From assembly GCA_002338565.1 (NCBI GenBank), contig DDIN01000008.1, positions 678,167 to 742,166 on the forward strand: DNA of 64,000 nt. Reading direction: 5' to 3'. The translations under genes were made by a program, and so were the position numbers. Below, piece by piece: positions 50,536 to 58,653 of this stretch. The first letter of the stretch is position 1. Every line of letters begins with the position of its first letter. Source of the stretch: Hyphomonadaceae bacterium UBA1849. Its GTDB lineage: Bacteria; Pseudomonadota; Alphaproteobacteria; Caulobacterales; Hyphomonadaceae. The notes under the pieces were generated by a model. The model made no database searches. It saw only the letters and a program-made list of their open reading frames with translations, and was not told the DNA's origin.

Positions 50536-50596
50536 TGAAATCATGGTTACCGGTACGTCAACAAAATTTGGCAGAGCTGACAGCGTTGAATCCAAA

Positions 50597-50630
50597 CAAA
50601 AAAGGCGGCCCCGAAGGACCGCCCTTTCAA
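50597..50630 (-). terminator. Intrinsic terminator of rplS
   Basis: On the minus strand a GC-rich stem (GGGCGGTCC with GGCCGCC, imperfect) closes on a TTCG-containing loop and is followed by TTTTTTG, about 30 bp after the rplS stop. Confidence 0.8.
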
Positions 50631-50656
50631 ATTCTCGCTGATGCGATGCGAAAGAT

Positions 50657-51199
50657 CTACTCTTCGCCGCCCTCAGTGTTTTCAGCTGCTGCTGCCGCTG
50701 CTTCTTCAGCCGCTTTAGCTTTAGCCGCTGCTGCGCGTGCTTCAGCTGCTGCTGCTTTACGCTCAGCTTTAGCTGCTTCGTTCTTACGCTTACGCTCGGT
50801 TTTGCCGAGGATGTTTTCACGAACTTCGATGCCGTGGCCGGATGTACGCTCAGCGATACGAGCAGATTTACCGCGACGGTCACGCAGGTAGTAAAGCTTC
50901 GCACGGCGAACTTTACCCTTACGCTTCACTTCGATGCTTTCAATGTTCGGGGAGTAAAGCGGGAATACACGCTCAACGCCTTCACCGAAAGAAATCTTAC
51001 GGACTGTGAAGCTCTCGTTCAGGCCACCGCCGGAACGTGCAATGCAAACGCCTTCGTAACGCTGAACGCGCTCACGCTCGCCCTCTTTAATGCGTACGTT
51101 TACTGTCAGCGTGTCACCCGGAGAAAAGTGCGGGATCTCTTTGTCGCCAGCAACGCGGGCAATCTCTTCTGCTTCAAGCTCTGCGATGATGTTCGTCAT
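50657..51199 (-). CDS. rplS: 50S ribosomal protein L19 with long C-terminal extension
   Basis: Residues 1-118 are standard L19: IPHFSPGDTLTVNVRIKEGE, RVQRYEGVCIARSGGGLNES, FTVRKISFGEGVERVFPLYS and RRAKLYYLRDRRGKSARI. The 180-residue product continues for about 60 residues as an alanine-, lysine- and glutamate-rich helix (KRKNEAAKAERKAAAAEARA and similar) ending NTEGGEE. Canonical L19 is near 115-130 residues; charged tails are common in alphaproteobacteria, but this one is long. It lies 32 bp after trmD and has its own terminator. Confidence 0.96.
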   Translation of the reverse strand: MTNIIAELEAEEIARVAGDKEIPHFSPGDTLTVNVRIKEGERERVQRYEGVCIARSGGGLNESFTVRKISFGEGVERVFPLYSPNIESIEVKRKGKVRRAKLYYLRDRRGKSARIAERTSGHGIEVRENILGKTERKRKNEAAKAERKAAAAEARAAAAKAKAAEEAAAAAAENTEGGEE

Positions 51200-51231
51200 C
51201 TTCTTTACTCCGGCCTTTCAAACCAGGCTTC

Positions 51232-51933
51232 TCAGCCTTGCTCTTTACGTTCCATATGTGCCTTCCAGAGATCTGGTCGGCGAACTCTTGTCAGCTCTTC
51301 GGCTTTTTCGCGTCGCCATTTATCAACAGCGCCATGATTACCCGACAGCAATACGTCCGGAATTGCCCGATCCTCCCACACGCGCGGTCGCGTATAGTGA
51401 GGATATTCGAGCAAGCCGGACTCGAAACTTTCCTCTTCGAGCGAGAGATCATTTCCCGCGACACCCGGAAGAAGCCTGACAACCGCCTCAAGAAGGACCA
51501 TGGCTGCCACTTCACCGCCAGCGAGGATGTAATCCCCGATACTGACTTCCTCAATGCCGCGCGCTTCGATCACGCGCTCATCCAGGCCTTCAAAGCGTCC
51601 GCAAATCAGTATAACTCCCGGGGACTGAGATAACTCTCGCACCCGGGCCTGAGTAAGCGTTTTACCTCTCGGGCTCAGATAAATGAGCGGCCGGTCTTCT
51701 CGATCAACCGCATCAATTGTTGCCGCCACCACATCAGGTCGCAGTACCATACCAGCACCGCCCCCGGCAGGGGTGTCGTCAACGGAACGGTGCTTATGAT
51801 CAGAAAATGCGCGAATGTCCAGTGTTTCTAGCGACCAAATGTCATTTTCCAGCGCCCGACCGATAATAGACGTGCCGAGTATGCCTGGAAAGGCCTCCGG
51901 AAAGAGGGTGAGTATGGAGGTTTTATAAGTCAT
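51232..51933 (-). CDS. trmD: tRNA (guanine-N1-)-methyltransferase
   Basis: The 233-residue SPOUT enzyme methylates G37 of tRNAs. It has SILTLFPEAFPGILGTSIIG at the start, HRSVDDTPAGGGAGMVLRPD, IYLSPRGKTLTQARVRELSQ and LICGRFEGLDERVIEA. The knot segment is EVSIGDYILAGGEVAAMVLL, followed by a C-terminal PDVLLSGNHGAVDKWRREKA. rplS follows on the same strand as usual. The usual partners rimM and rpsP are not upstream; a divergent unknown gene is found there instead. Confidence 0.95.
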   Translation of the reverse strand: MTYKTSILTLFPEAFPGILGTSIIGRALENDIWSLETLDIRAFSDHKHRSVDDTPAGGGAGMVLRPDVVAATIDAVDREDRPLIYLSPRGKTLTQARVRELSQSPGVILICGRFEGLDERVIEARGIEEVSIGDYILAGGEVAAMVLLEAVVRLLPGVAGNDLSLEEESFESGLLEYPHYTRPRVWEDRAIPDVLLSGNHGAVDKWRREKAEELTRVRRPDLWKAHMERKEQG

Positions 51934-52151
51934 GCTCGAACGCTATTCCTCGTTTCACTCGGGCGTTCTGCGCCTTCGCGGTGCTCGTGCAGAGGCTCCA
52001 ACAGCCCGACCGGGCTGGGCGCAGGCGGGGTGAGCCGAATGGCGAACCTCTTAGCCGAGCACACATAAAGAAACAACCATCACAAGCGACTGCGCAGGCG
52101 CAAGTGACCTGAACAATCCCACCCCACCAGTTCCACCCCTAACCTCTGGCC
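51934..52151. other. Divergent region between trmD and the 255-residue gene
   Basis: This 218-bp stretch holds no ORF I can support. It contains a GC-rich palindrome, CAGCCCG and CGGGCTG around AC, at 52002-52017. No rimM remnant is visible. Confidence 0.5.
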
Positions 52152-52919
52152 ATGCTTACCGGGCCGATCAGATATGCGAGCGAAACGCTCTTCGCGCTGA
52201 AACAGCGCATCGGCCATTATATTCAGCTGGCAGCCTGTTTCACCGACGACTGGGGCATTTTTGATGAGGACGGTACGCCGCGCCTGTTTCGCTATGATGT
52301 CAGACGACTGACCAGCATGGTTGTACGGGCCGAACACTTTCTGCGGTGCGCGATCATTCTGACGGTCTTTGAACGCCTGCGACATGGCGGAATTACCCCG
52401 CGCCCATTTGGCCTGAATGGCGCTCCGGTGCGAAGCAGCCGAACACCTGAAACACCACTTCATCCGTTTGCGGCACTGCGTGGCATACAAAAGCGCGATC
52501 CCGCGCCGCCCGGATTCTCCGTCTCCATGCCGAGCGAAGCGGGACCAGCCGCAAGCACACCATCCCTGAAAGGAACACGAACATCACACCGGCGCGCAAG
52601 AAATGACGACATACTTGCCTGCGATATACTTATGGCGCGCATAGAGAGGCTCAAAACCATCAGAGCTGAAATCGATGACCGCGCAGACAAGCTTGCCGCG
52701 ATCTGGGCCGGGATGATCTCGTCCCGCAAGACGCCGTCACGCGCCACGTCGGAAATCACAAGGCCTGCGAACTTGTTCCTTCCACTGAAAGACTGGCGCC
52801 CGCCGCCCGAAACAACGCAAGGCGCACCACCTGATGAGACGGAAGATCTGATCACCCTTCACTGGGCCGCTTATAACGCCGCAGAGGGCATTGCCGCCCT
52901 GTGCGGTCGCATGCGCTGA
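52152..52919 (+). CDS. Hypothetical protein, 255 residues
   Basis: I do not recognise this protein. It is largely helical and cytoplasmic, with a conserved-looking N-terminus (ALKQRIGHYIQLAACFTDDW, DVRRLTSMVVRAEHFLRCAI). A basic proline-rich middle holds TPETPLHPFAALRGIQKRD, and a helical region with ILMARIERLKTIRAEIDDRA and LITLHWAAYNAAEGIAALCG follows. The frame is uninterrupted over 768 bp, while the opposite-strand frames are short, so coding is likely. It occupies the place where rimM would be expected upstream of trmD, divergently oriented. A GyrI-like gene follows after 65 bp. Confidence 0.6.
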   Translation: MLTGPIRYASETLFALKQRIGHYIQLAACFTDDWGIFDEDGTPRLFRYDVRRLTSMVVRAEHFLRCAIILTVFERLRHGGITPRPFGLNGAPVRSSRTPETPLHPFAALRGIQKRDPAPPGFSVSMPSEAGPAASTPSLKGTRTSHRRARNDDILACDILMARIERLKTIRAEIDDRADKLAAIWAGMISSRKTPSRATSEITRPANLFLPLKDWRPPPETTQGAPPDETEDLITLHWAAYNAAEGIAALCGRMR

Positions 52920-52984
52920 AATTCGCCAAACTTGCCAAGATCGCAATCTGGCACTTTACTCCCTTCTCTTTTGGGAGGGACGAT

Positions 52985-53452
52985 ATGGAGATCAAACGCA
53001 AAACGCTGCCCGCGCAGACCTATCTGTATGTCGAGCGCGCACCAAAGTTTTCTCCGGACGAGATTTCAAACGCGATGGCGACCGGCTTTAGCGAGGTCTA
53101 CACATTCCTCGGTCAGAACAATATCGCGCCCGCAAGCATGCCGATGTCTCTTTATGCAGACATGCCAACGGGCGACACCATGCCCTTTCGCGCCGGTTTC
53201 CTCATACATTCAGAAGATGCGTCGAAAGCCACGGGCAATATCAAGGTCGGGGTGATCCCGGTGTGTGATGTGATGATGGCGACCCATGTCGGCTCCTACG
53301 CCAATCTGAACCAGACCCATAAAGACATCTGGGATGCGACTGAAAAAGAAGGCCTCACCAAGACGATGCCTGTCTGGGAAATCTATGTAGACGACCCGAC
53401 AACTGTTGATCCGGAAACCTGCCGCACAGAGGTTTATCACGCGGTGAAGTAG
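52985..53452 (+). CDS. GyrI-like small-molecule-binding domain protein
   Basis: The ATG at 52985 has GGGAGGG four bases upstream. The 155-residue protein shows the GyrI/AraC effector-binding-like fold. It opens with MEIKRKTLPAQTYLYVERAP, then MSLYADMPTGDTMPFRAGFL, CDVMMATHVGSYANLNQTHK and a C-terminal VWEIYVDDPTTVDPETCRTE. Stand-alone GyrI-like proteins bind small hydrophobic ligands and some hydrolyse cyclopropanoid cytotoxins; the role here is unknown. It is convergent with the NUDIX gene with a six-base gap. Confidence 0.82.
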   Translation: MEIKRKTLPAQTYLYVERAPKFSPDEISNAMATGFSEVYTFLGQNNIAPASMPMSLYADMPTGDTMPFRAGFLIHSEDASKATGNIKVGVIPVCDVMMATHVGSYANLNQTHKDIWDATEKEGLTKTMPVWEIYVDDPTTVDPETCRTEVYHAVK

Positions 53453-53458
53453 CCGCTC

Positions 53459-54046
53459 CTAAAACCGGAAATGACGCGCAATGTCGTCTGGAAGCTTGCC
53501 CTTCGCGGCGAGCTGACAGGCCCGCGCGACCATCATGACAGTAAACATGTCCCTGATCTCGCCTGCCTCGATCATCTCCATCAACTGGCGAACAGGAATA
53601 CGGCGCACTGTAAGCTCTTCGGTCTCATCCGGCGTTCCGGACTTCGCCGACAAACCATGCGCAATAAAGGCGTGGCCGATTTCATCTGTAATACAGTTGG
53701 AGACCTGAAGATTTTCAAATAACGGAATGAAGTCTGACGCCGCCAGATTACACTCCTCGGATAGCTCACGCTGCGCCGTGTCTACTGGCGGTTCACCGCG
53801 CGGCCCGCCACCCTGTGGCAGTTCCCAGGAATAGGCATCGAAGACAAAGCGCGTCTGGCCAACAATCCATGTGGAGCCATCCTCATCAATCGGGAAAATT
53901 CCGATTGCCAGATTTTTGAAATGCACACTGCCGTAAATGCCATCAGCTCCGGTCGGGGCGATAACCTCGCTATGATCCACCCGAATCCACGGATTTTCGT
54001 ATTCAGTATCCCGGCGCGTTATCGTCCAGCGTTTGAAGTCGTCCAT
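53459..54046 (-). CDS. NUDIX hydrolase, ADP-ribose pyrophosphatase-like
   Basis: The ATG at 54046 follows GGAGACCTGC and gives 195 residues. The NUDIX box reads from GGGPRGE through VDTAQRELSEECNL; the catalytic REL-SEE core is intact but the usual glycine near its end is asparagine. IGIFPIDEDGSTWIVGQTRF and AYSWELPQGG precede the box, and DETEELTVRRIPVRQLMEMI follows, as in ADP-ribose or nucleotide-sugar pyrophosphatases. Hydrolysis of ADP-ribose is the probable activity, by family. The start of the decarboxylase gene is divergent, about 140 bp away. Confidence 0.85.
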   Translation of the reverse strand: MDDFKRWTITRRDTEYENPWIRVDHSEVIAPTGADGIYGSVHFKNLAIGIFPIDEDGSTWIVGQTRFVFDAYSWELPQGGGPRGEPPVDTAQRELSEECNLAASDFIPLFENLQVSNCITDEIGHAFIAHGLSAKSGTPDETEELTVRRIPVRQLMEMIEAGEIRDMFTVMMVARACQLAAKGKLPDDIARHFRF

Positions 54047-54186
54047 GCAGGTCTCCTGACTTAAAGCGGAGTAGATCACGTCTTTCCGGCGGTGCAAGGC
54101 GACATAGTTTGACACTCAACTGTTGTCTTCACGGATATGTGAACGCTAGACAGCGGTTCCGACGCAGTCACCTCGCAGGCACATTC

Positions 54187-55602
54187 ATGACGCACACTCT
54201 CGATCCGGACGACTGGCAGGCCTTTCGTGCCAGAGCCCGCGACATGCTGGAAACCGTGCTCGATGAGATGGAGTCCTATCGTGAAGGGCCGGTCTGGCGG
54301 CATCCAGATGAGCTGGAGCTGCCTCAGATATCCGGCGAAGACGGCAGCACTGCCGATACCGCTCTGAAGTCACTTCTGCCCTATGGGGTGGGCAATACGC
54401 ACCCGCGCTTTTTCGGATGGGTGCATGGTGCAGGCACGCCATCAGGCTTGCTGGCGGATATGGTCGCCTCGACGCTGAACGCAAACTGCGGCGGTCGCAA
54501 TCACGCAGCGATCCGTGTTGAGCGGGCCGTTGTTGACTGGTGCCTGAAGCTTTTTGGTTTGCCAGACACCGGCTCCGGCCTCATCACCACCGGCACCAGC
54601 ATGGCAACGCTGATCGGGCTGAAAACGGCGCGCGATGTCGCGACTGATTTTACGATCGGTATTGAGGGCGTTCGTAACGGGCCGGAACTCGTCGGCTATG
54701 CGTCACAAGGCGTGCATGCCTGTTTTGAGCGTGCCTTCGATATGCTGGGGCTCGGCAAAGCCAGCCTTCGCAAACTACCGCAGGACGAGATGGGGCGCAT
54801 TCGCACTGATGCGCTTGAAGCGGCTATCGCAGAAGACCGCGCGGCCGGCCGACAACCATTCGTCGTCTGCGCGACTGCGGGCACGGTCAATCGCGGCGCT
54901 ATTGATGACCTCCGCGCGGTTGGTGAAATCGCAAAGCGCGAGGGCCTCTGGTATCATATTGATGCGGCCTTTGCCGCCGCGCTTCAGCTTAGCGATATCC
55001 ATCGTGAAAAGCTGGACGGCATAGAGCTCGCCGATTCCATCGGCTTTGATTTTCATAAGTGGATGCAGGTGAATTACGACGCCGGCTGCGTCCTCATCCG
55101 CGACCGCGAACATCAGTTGCGCGCATTTTCAGACCGCCCTGATTACCTGGCAGATGCCGACCGGGGTATTGGTTCAGACCTGCCATGGCCGGTCGATCTT
55201 GGCCCGGAGCTTTCCCGAGGCTTTCGCGCACTGAAAGTCTGGACCCAGCTCATCGAACATGGGCCGGAAAAACTGGGTCAGGTTGTCGATGCGAATATCG
55301 AGCAGGCCGGATATCTGGCCCGCAAAGTCGAAGCCGCATCAGAGCTGGACCTGCTTAGCTATATGGGGCTCAACATTTGCTGTTTCCGCTATGTGGCAGA
55401 GGGGCTGGGCGAAGCAGCTCTGGATGCACTGAACCAGGAACTCGTCATCCGGCTGCAGGAAGACGGCCTTGCTGCGCCGTCCACCACCCGCATTAACGGG
55501 CATCTCGCTATACGGGTGAATATTACCAACCACCGGACACAGTTTTCAGATCTCGACCTGCTGGTCAGCGCCGTCATCGAAACCGGTAAAAAGCTAAGCT
55601 GA
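54187..55602 (+). CDS. PLP-dependent amino acid decarboxylase (aromatic-L-amino-acid type)
   Basis: The ATG at 54187 gives 471 residues. Motifs of group II decarboxylases are THPRFFGWVHGAGTPSGLLA, AAIRVERAVVDWCLKLFGLP, TGTSMATLIGLKTARD and VCATAGTVNRGAIDDLRAVG. YHIDAAFAAALQLSD holds the Asp that contacts PLP, and the Schiff-base lysine is in SIGFDFHKWMQVNYDAGCVL. It decarboxylates an aromatic or related amino acid in the cytoplasm; the exact substrate is not determinable. The ribosome-binding site is weak. Its end faces the ahcY terminator. Confidence 0.88.
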   Translation: MTHTLDPDDWQAFRARARDMLETVLDEMESYREGPVWRHPDELELPQISGEDGSTADTALKSLLPYGVGNTHPRFFGWVHGAGTPSGLLADMVASTLNANCGGRNHAAIRVERAVVDWCLKLFGLPDTGSGLITTGTSMATLIGLKTARDVATDFTIGIEGVRNGPELVGYASQGVHACFERAFDMLGLGKASLRKLPQDEMGRIRTDALEAAIAEDRAAGRQPFVVCATAGTVNRGAIDDLRAVGEIAKREGLWYHIDAAFAAALQLSDIHREKLDGIELADSIGFDFHKWMQVNYDAGCVLIRDREHQLRAFSDRPDYLADADRGIGSDLPWPVDLGPELSRGFRALKVWTQLIEHGPEKLGQVVDANIEQAGYLARKVEAASELDLLSYMGLNICCFRYVAEGLGEAALDALNQELVIRLQEDGLAAPSTTRINGHLAIRVNITNHRTQFSDLDLLVSAVIETGKKLS

Positions 55603-55634
55603 AAAAAAAGAGCGCCAGCAGGAACTAGCGCTCT
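55603..55634 (-). terminator. Intrinsic terminator of ahcY
   Basis: On the minus strand AGAGCGC and GCGCTCT pair around a 12-base loop and are followed by a run of eight T residues. It lies 23 bp past the ahcY stop and partly overlaps the end of the convergent decarboxylase gene. Confidence 0.88.
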
Positions 55635-55656
55635 CTTCGTTTGATTTTGCGTCCGC

Positions 55657-57051
55657 CTAGTAGCGGTAGTGTTCCGGCTTGAACGGGCCTTCAGGCTTCA
55701 CGCCGATATAAGACGCCTGGACAGGGTTCAGCTGGGTCAGCTCCACGCCAAGCTTATCGAGGTGAAGTGCAGCCACTTTCTCGTCGAGTGTTTTCGGCAG
55801 AGTGTAGACCTTGTTCTCGTACTGGTCGCCTTTGGTCCAGAGCTCGATCTGCGCAAGCGTCTGGTTAGTGAACGACGCGGACATAACGAAAGACGGGTGA
55901 CCGGTTGCGTTGCCAAGGTTCACGAGACGGCCTTCTGAGAGAAGGATGATGCGCTTGCCATCAGGGAATTCGATCATGTCGACCTGTGGCTTGATGTTCG
56001 TCCATTTATAGTTCCGCAGAGCTTCAACCTGAATCTCATTGTCGAAGTGACCGATATTACAGACGATCGCCATATCTTTCATCTCACGCATATGGTCGAT
56101 CGTGATGATGTCACGGTTACCTGTACAGGTGACGAAAATGTCAGCGCGGGGAAGTGACCCTTCCAGCGTTTTTACTTCAAAACCGTCCATTGCGGCCTGA
56201 AGCGCACAAATTGGGTCAGCTTCTGAAACGATGATACGTGCACCCGCACCGGCAAGAGACGCAGCAGAGCCTTTGCCCACATCGCCATAGCCAGCAACGA
56301 ATGCGACTTTGCCCGCCATCATAACGTCCGTGCCGCGGCGGATCGCGTCTACAAGGCTCTCTTTACAGCCGTATTTGTTATCAAACTTGGACTTGGTGAC
56401 GCTATCATTCACGTTGATCGCAGGGAAAGGCAGCATGCCTTTTTCAACGAGTTGGTAGAGACGGTTCACGCCTGTCGTTGTTTCCTCTGTCACGCCCTGA
56501 ATGGCGTCGCGTTGTTTCGTGAAGAAGCCCGGGCTTGCCGCGAGACGCTTTTTGATCTGCGCGAAGAGAACTTCCTCTTCTTCAGAGCCCGGATTGGAGA
56601 GAACGTCTTCACCCGCCTCAGCGCGCGCGCCGAGCAGAATATACATTGTCGCATCGCCGCCATCGTCGAGGATCATGTTGGCAAGCTCGCCATTCGGCCA
56701 GAAGAAGATTTTGTCCGCAAAATCCCAATACTCTTCGAGGGTTTCACCTTTGTGCGCGAAAACAGGCGTGCCATTAGCCGCGATCGCCGCAGCAGCGTGG
56801 TCCTGCGTTGAATAGATATTGCAGCTTGCCCAGCGCACTTCTGCGCCCAGCGCCTCAAGCGTCTGGATGAGAACAGCCGTCTGGATCGTCATGTGCAGAG
56901 ATCCGGCAATGCGCGCGCCTTTAAGAGGCTGGCTCGTGCCGAACTCTTCGCGCGCAGCCATCAGGCCCGGCATTTCTGTTTCAGCAATTTCGATCTCCTT
57001 GCGACCGAAGTCAGCGAGGGAAATATCGGCAACCTGATAATCGTTGGACAT
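55657..57051 (-). CDS. ahcY: Adenosylhomocysteinase
   Basis: The 464-residue protein hydrolyses S-adenosylhomocysteine to adenosine and homocysteine. It has IAGSLHMTIQTAVLIQTLEA, WASCNIYSTQDHAAAAI, NVNDSVTKSKFDNKYGC, and the NAD site VAFVAGYGDVGKGSAASL. VTCTGNRDIITIDHMREMKD, CNIGHFDNEI and the terminal GPFKPEHYRY follow, all as expected, with the long alphaproteobacterial insert. It clears the inhibitor of methyltransferases. An upstream palindrome at 57119-57140 may be the operator of an SAH-responsive ArsR-family regulator. Confidence 0.97.
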   Translation of the reverse strand: MSNDYQVADISLADFGRKEIEIAETEMPGLMAAREEFGTSQPLKGARIAGSLHMTIQTAVLIQTLEALGAEVRWASCNIYSTQDHAAAAIAANGTPVFAHKGETLEEYWDFADKIFFWPNGELANMILDDGGDATMYILLGARAEAGEDVLSNPGSEEEEVLFAQIKKRLAASPGFFTKQRDAIQGVTEETTTGVNRLYQLVEKGMLPFPAINVNDSVTKSKFDNKYGCKESLVDAIRRGTDVMMAGKVAFVAGYGDVGKGSAASLAGAGARIIVSEADPICALQAAMDGFEVKTLEGSLPRADIFVTCTGNRDIITIDHMREMKDMAIVCNIGHFDNEIQVEALRNYKWTNIKPQVDMIEFPDGKRIILLSEGRLVNLGNATGHPSFVMSASFTNQTLAQIELWTKGDQYENKVYTLPKTLDEKVAALHLDKLGVELTQLNPVQASYIGVKPEGPFKPEHYRY

Positions 57052-57118
57052 GGGTTTAGCCTTTCAAAGGGGAAAATTTCTGGGTCGCATATACCAGAGA
57101 CGACCATAATCACCAAAC

Positions 57119-57140
57119 CATATAAATATTCCTTTATATG
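57119..57140 (-). promoter_or_regulatory. Palindrome upstream of ahcY, candidate SahR-type operator
   Basis: CATATAAA (57119-57126) and TTTATATG (57133-57140) are perfect 8-bp inverted arms around six bases, 68-89 bp before ahcY. As I recall, SAH-responsive ArsR-family regulators bind AT-rich palindromes of similar form before ahcY and met genes. No such regulator gene is in the window. Confidence 0.5.
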
Positions 57141-57236
57141 TTTTTTGAAGATGACAATTCAGTCAGCCACGGACAAAATGCTTTGCGCGGGAGAAATGTG
57201 AGCATAGTCTCACCCCGAACCAGACGGAGACGATGA

Positions 57237-57800
57237 GTGAAAGCTTCAGCGAACAGCGCGTTCAAAGCCATGATCACGGCGGCAGGAGCCGGTCTCTGCC
57301 TGTCTATTATCGGGACGTCATTTGCCCAGGAGCGACTGCCTGTGCGCGGCGGAAACGGCCTGAACGAAGACCGCGCCGGCGCGACATTCCTGAAATCCGG
57401 CGCGATGATTTTCATTGCCTTCGACCGCAATCTCGACCTCGAAATCACGCATGACGAGATTGAAGCAGGCGCACGCCTTGCATTTCGCAATGCCGATCAG
57501 GACGAAAATGAAGTTCTGACACCTATCGAACAGCGTAACTGGGCAGCCCGCTTTGCTGGCGAAAACGATGTGATTGCCAATCCGCGCCTGTTTCCGGCCG
57601 CGACACCCAATCAGGTAACCGAAGACGAATTTGTTCAGGGCATGCTCACCCTGTCACAGCGTTTTGAGAATGATGAAGGCCGCATCATGTTTGAAACCCT
57701 GACTCTCGGGCCAGGTCGCGAACGCGGTGATCGTGAAAATGGCGGTGCAGAACGTCTGCTACGTCCGAACATTGCAGACCGTAGCGGCGCGAACCGCTAA
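57237..57800 (+). CDS. Exported EF-hand protein
   Basis: The start is a GTG at 57237 with GGAGA six bases upstream. The 187-residue protein has a signal peptide (AMITAAGAGLCLSIIGTSFA) and two calcium-binding loops: DRNLDLEITHDE and DQDENEVLTPIE. Both have Asp at position 1 and Glu at position 12. A third acidic segment (NQVTEDEFVQGM) may be a degenerate hand. The tail is Arg/Gly/Glu-rich. It probably binds calcium in the periplasm. It sits between ahcY and ptsH, which are normally closer in alphaproteobacteria. Confidence 0.82.
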   Translation: MKASANSAFKAMITAAGAGLCLSIIGTSFAQERLPVRGGNGLNEDRAGATFLKSGAMIFIAFDRNLDLEITHDEIEAGARLAFRNADQDENEVLTPIEQRNWAARFAGENDVIANPRLFPAATPNQVTEDEFVQGMLTLSQRFENDEGRIMFETLTLGPGRERGDRENGGAERLLRPNIADRSGANR

Positions 57801-57809
57801 GCCTTCAGC

Positions 57810-58082
57810 CTAGCACTCTTCGCCAAAGCGGTTGTTGACGAGATCAATGAGAGCCTGAACGGCGGCTTCGGCGTCTTCCCCCGAAGCAGAAATTTCAATC
57901 TCATAGCCCTTACCCGCGCCGAGCGAGAGTAGCTCTATGATGGACTTGCCATCGGCTTCCATACCGGCGCGTGAGACCTGAATGTTTGAAGTAAATTCCT
58001 GCGCTGTTCGCGAGAATGCCGCCGAGGCCCGTGCATGCAGGCCCTTCTGGTTACATATCTCAACAACGCGCGTACAGGACAT
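57810..58082 (-). CDS. ptsH: HPr phosphocarrier protein
   Basis: The 90-residue HPr has the active-site His16 in NQKGLHARASAAFSR and the regulatory serine region DGKSIIELLSLGAGKG (Ser47, equivalent to Ser46 elsewhere). It passes phosphate from enzyme I to EIIA proteins. In alphaproteobacteria this PTS is usually regulatory rather than sugar-transporting. It follows the EIIA gene by eight bases. No hprK lies in the cluster, although the serine site is kept. Confidence 0.95.
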   Translation of the reverse strand: MSCTRVVEICNQKGLHARASAAFSRTAQEFTSNIQVSRAGMEADGKSIIELLSLGAGKGYEIEISASGEDAEAAVQALIDLVNNRFGEEC

Positions 58083-58090
58083 TTCAAACT

Positions 58091-58495
58091 CTACTGGGAT
58101 CGGACTAACACCTTCGATGCGATGGAAATATATTTGCGGGCAGCTTCCTGAGCCGCCTCAGCCGCTTCCTGCATGGACATACGTTCGCGAACTTCGGCCA
58201 GCTTGATCAGCATTGGCAGGTTCACACCTGCAATCACCTCAATCTTGCCCTGCCCCATAACGGAAATTGCAAGATTGGACGGCGTGCCGCCGAACATGTC
58301 TGTCAGAAGAATAACGCCGTCGCCATCATCACAGGCTTCGGCTGTTTCCAGAATCTGAGTGCGACGTGCATCCATATCGTCATCTGGCTCGATTGAAATC
58401 GACCGGAACCGACGCTGCTCACCCACGACGTGCTCTGTTGCTGCAACAAGCTCACGTGCGAGTTTTCCGTGACTGACCACCACGACACCGATCAT
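58091..58495 (-). CDS. PTS EIIA component, mannose family
   Basis: The ATG at 58495, with AAAGG six bases upstream, gives 134 residues starting MIGVVVVSHGKLARELVAAT. His9 is the phosphorylation site, as in EIIA-Man. VILLTDMFGGTPSNLAISVM and VIAGVNLPMLIKLAEVRERM are the family core. With no EIIB or EIIC nearby it is probably a regulatory phosphoacceptor (PtsM/ManX-like) in the alphaproteobacterial PTS. It lies between chvG and ptsH in one orientation. Confidence 0.93.
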   Translation of the reverse strand: MIGVVVVSHGKLARELVAATEHVVGEQRRFRSISIEPDDDMDARRTQILETAEACDDGDGVILLTDMFGGTPSNLAISVMGQGKIEVIAGVNLPMLIKLAEVRERMSMQEAAEAAQEAARKYISIASKVLVRSQ

Positions 58496-58653
58496 GGGAA
58501 ACCTTTCAACCGACCAAACTACAAGAGTGAGGTCAGACAATTCCACTTGGCAAGGGGGTTTTTGCAATTGCAGCATCGTTAATCAGAAAAACCGGCATAT
58601 CGGGCGACCAGTTTTTTCAACATGTGTCGAAATTGCGACATGGGATGGTCGTG
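58496..58653. other. Gap between chvG and the EIIA gene, no hprK
   Basis: This 158-bp stretch holds only a small hairpin, TGTCG and CGACA around AAATTG, at 58625-58640. The HPr kinase gene often found here in alphaproteobacteria is absent. Confidence 0.6.

Noticed and set aside
52080..52855. Minus-strand frames that might be rimM
   Set aside because: Their translations carry no RimM motifs and oppose a longer uninterrupted plus-strand frame.
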